DNA of 34,577 bases from an uncultured Myxococcales bacterium. GTDB taxonomy: Bacteria > Myxococcota_A > UBA9042. Below are positions 34,332 through 34,577 of the stretch, piece after piece. The position numbers and the translations under genes are program-made. The stretch spans positions 1 through 34,577 of the forward strand of contig CAISBR010000001.1 of assembly GCA_903883645.1 (NCBI GenBank), given 5' to 3'. Each line of letters opens with the position of its first letter. Within the stretch, counting starts at the first letter, position 1. The notes beneath the pieces were generated by a model that was not told where the DNA came from, made no database searches, and was given only the letters and a program-made list of their open reading frames with translations.

Positions 34332-34577
34332 CGTGGCGCTCGGCGATGAATAGCAAGAATCCGCAGTTCATGTGGCTAGACGTGGCGGTGCGCTTCGACG
34401 TGATTGGCTGCGCGGGGCTGAAGTCGCCGCAACCGCCCAGCGCCAACCAGTCTAGCGGCTAGGATTCTGTGTAGAAATGTAAGAATCATGTCTGATGTGC
34501 CGATTTGAGCCGTTGTTCCTGCAAGACGACCACGAGGCGCGATACAATGCAACCACACCACGCACCACCAGACGGAA
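34332..34577. other. Right-hand end of the window
   Basis: The 246 bp have short frames only and no recognised family, RNA or terminator. Confidence 0.3.

Overview
The window is GC-rich, densely coded bacterial DNA with no tRNA, rRNA or CRISPR array that I can see. The gene content points to an uncultured, Myxococcota-like (former Deltaproteobacteria) organism. The evidence is large lipoproteins with Asp/Ala/Pro/Thr-rich linkers, a giant protein of Dictyostelium-type Cys repeats with a MopE-like motif, Tat-exported DUF1501 and gluconate-dehydrogenase-subunit-3 proteins, and a sigma-54 AcoR-type regulator. This placement is inference from gene families, not from a marker gene.

Layout. 1-4.6 kb: end of a PseA-type sugar methylase gene, a DUF1761 membrane protein, a relic of a lysophospholipid transporter/acyltransferase gene, an MFS transporter, and two consecutive D-Ala-D-Ala-ligase-like ATP-grasp enzymes. 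4.6-9.7 kb: a DoxX-like protein divergent from its probable HxlR regulator, then an AcoR-type sigma-54 activator divergent from an ExaC/AldB-type aldehyde dehydrogenase and a DUF779 protein, with a near-consensus -24/-12 promoter between them. 9.8-21.2 kb: a cell-surface block with a DUF1501 Tat protein coupled to a single-CxxCH lipoprotein, an ATP-type phosphofructokinase, a 1,191-residue Cys-repeat lipoprotein with a C-terminal discoidin-like domain, and a von Willebrand A lipoprotein.

21.2-25.2 kb is a rearranged, decaying stretch. It holds an unrecognised Cys-rich protein, an IS3-type transposase with its catalytic centre deleted, a DEDDh exonuclease, and a 272-bp near-identical copy of part of the Cys-repeat lipoprotein gene welded to the truncated 3' end of a beta-carotene-hydroxylase-like gene. 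25.2-28.7 kb carries two divergent pairs: a DsrE/YedF-like protein with a 10-helix membrane protein, and a SAM methyltransferase with a radical SAM/SPASM enzyme that has an 18-bp tandem repeat at its N-terminus. 28.9-32.3 kb is a tightly overlapping operon of an enolase-superfamily dehydratase, a Tat-exported hitch-hiker subunit and a GMC flavoprotein with a Cys motif like that of FAD-glucose/fructose dehydrogenases. A 1.1-kb gene-poor, repeat-bearing gap follows, then a histone-deacetylase-fold amidohydrolase.

How the genes work together. The aldehyde-dehydrogenase regulon looks like acetaldehyde/alcohol oxidation under AcoR and sigma-54. The enolase/GMC operon looks like sugar or sugar-acid oxidation at the membrane. 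The DsrE/permease//methyltransferase/radical SAM block is the best candidate for an undescribed pathway, but its function cannot be read from the sequence.
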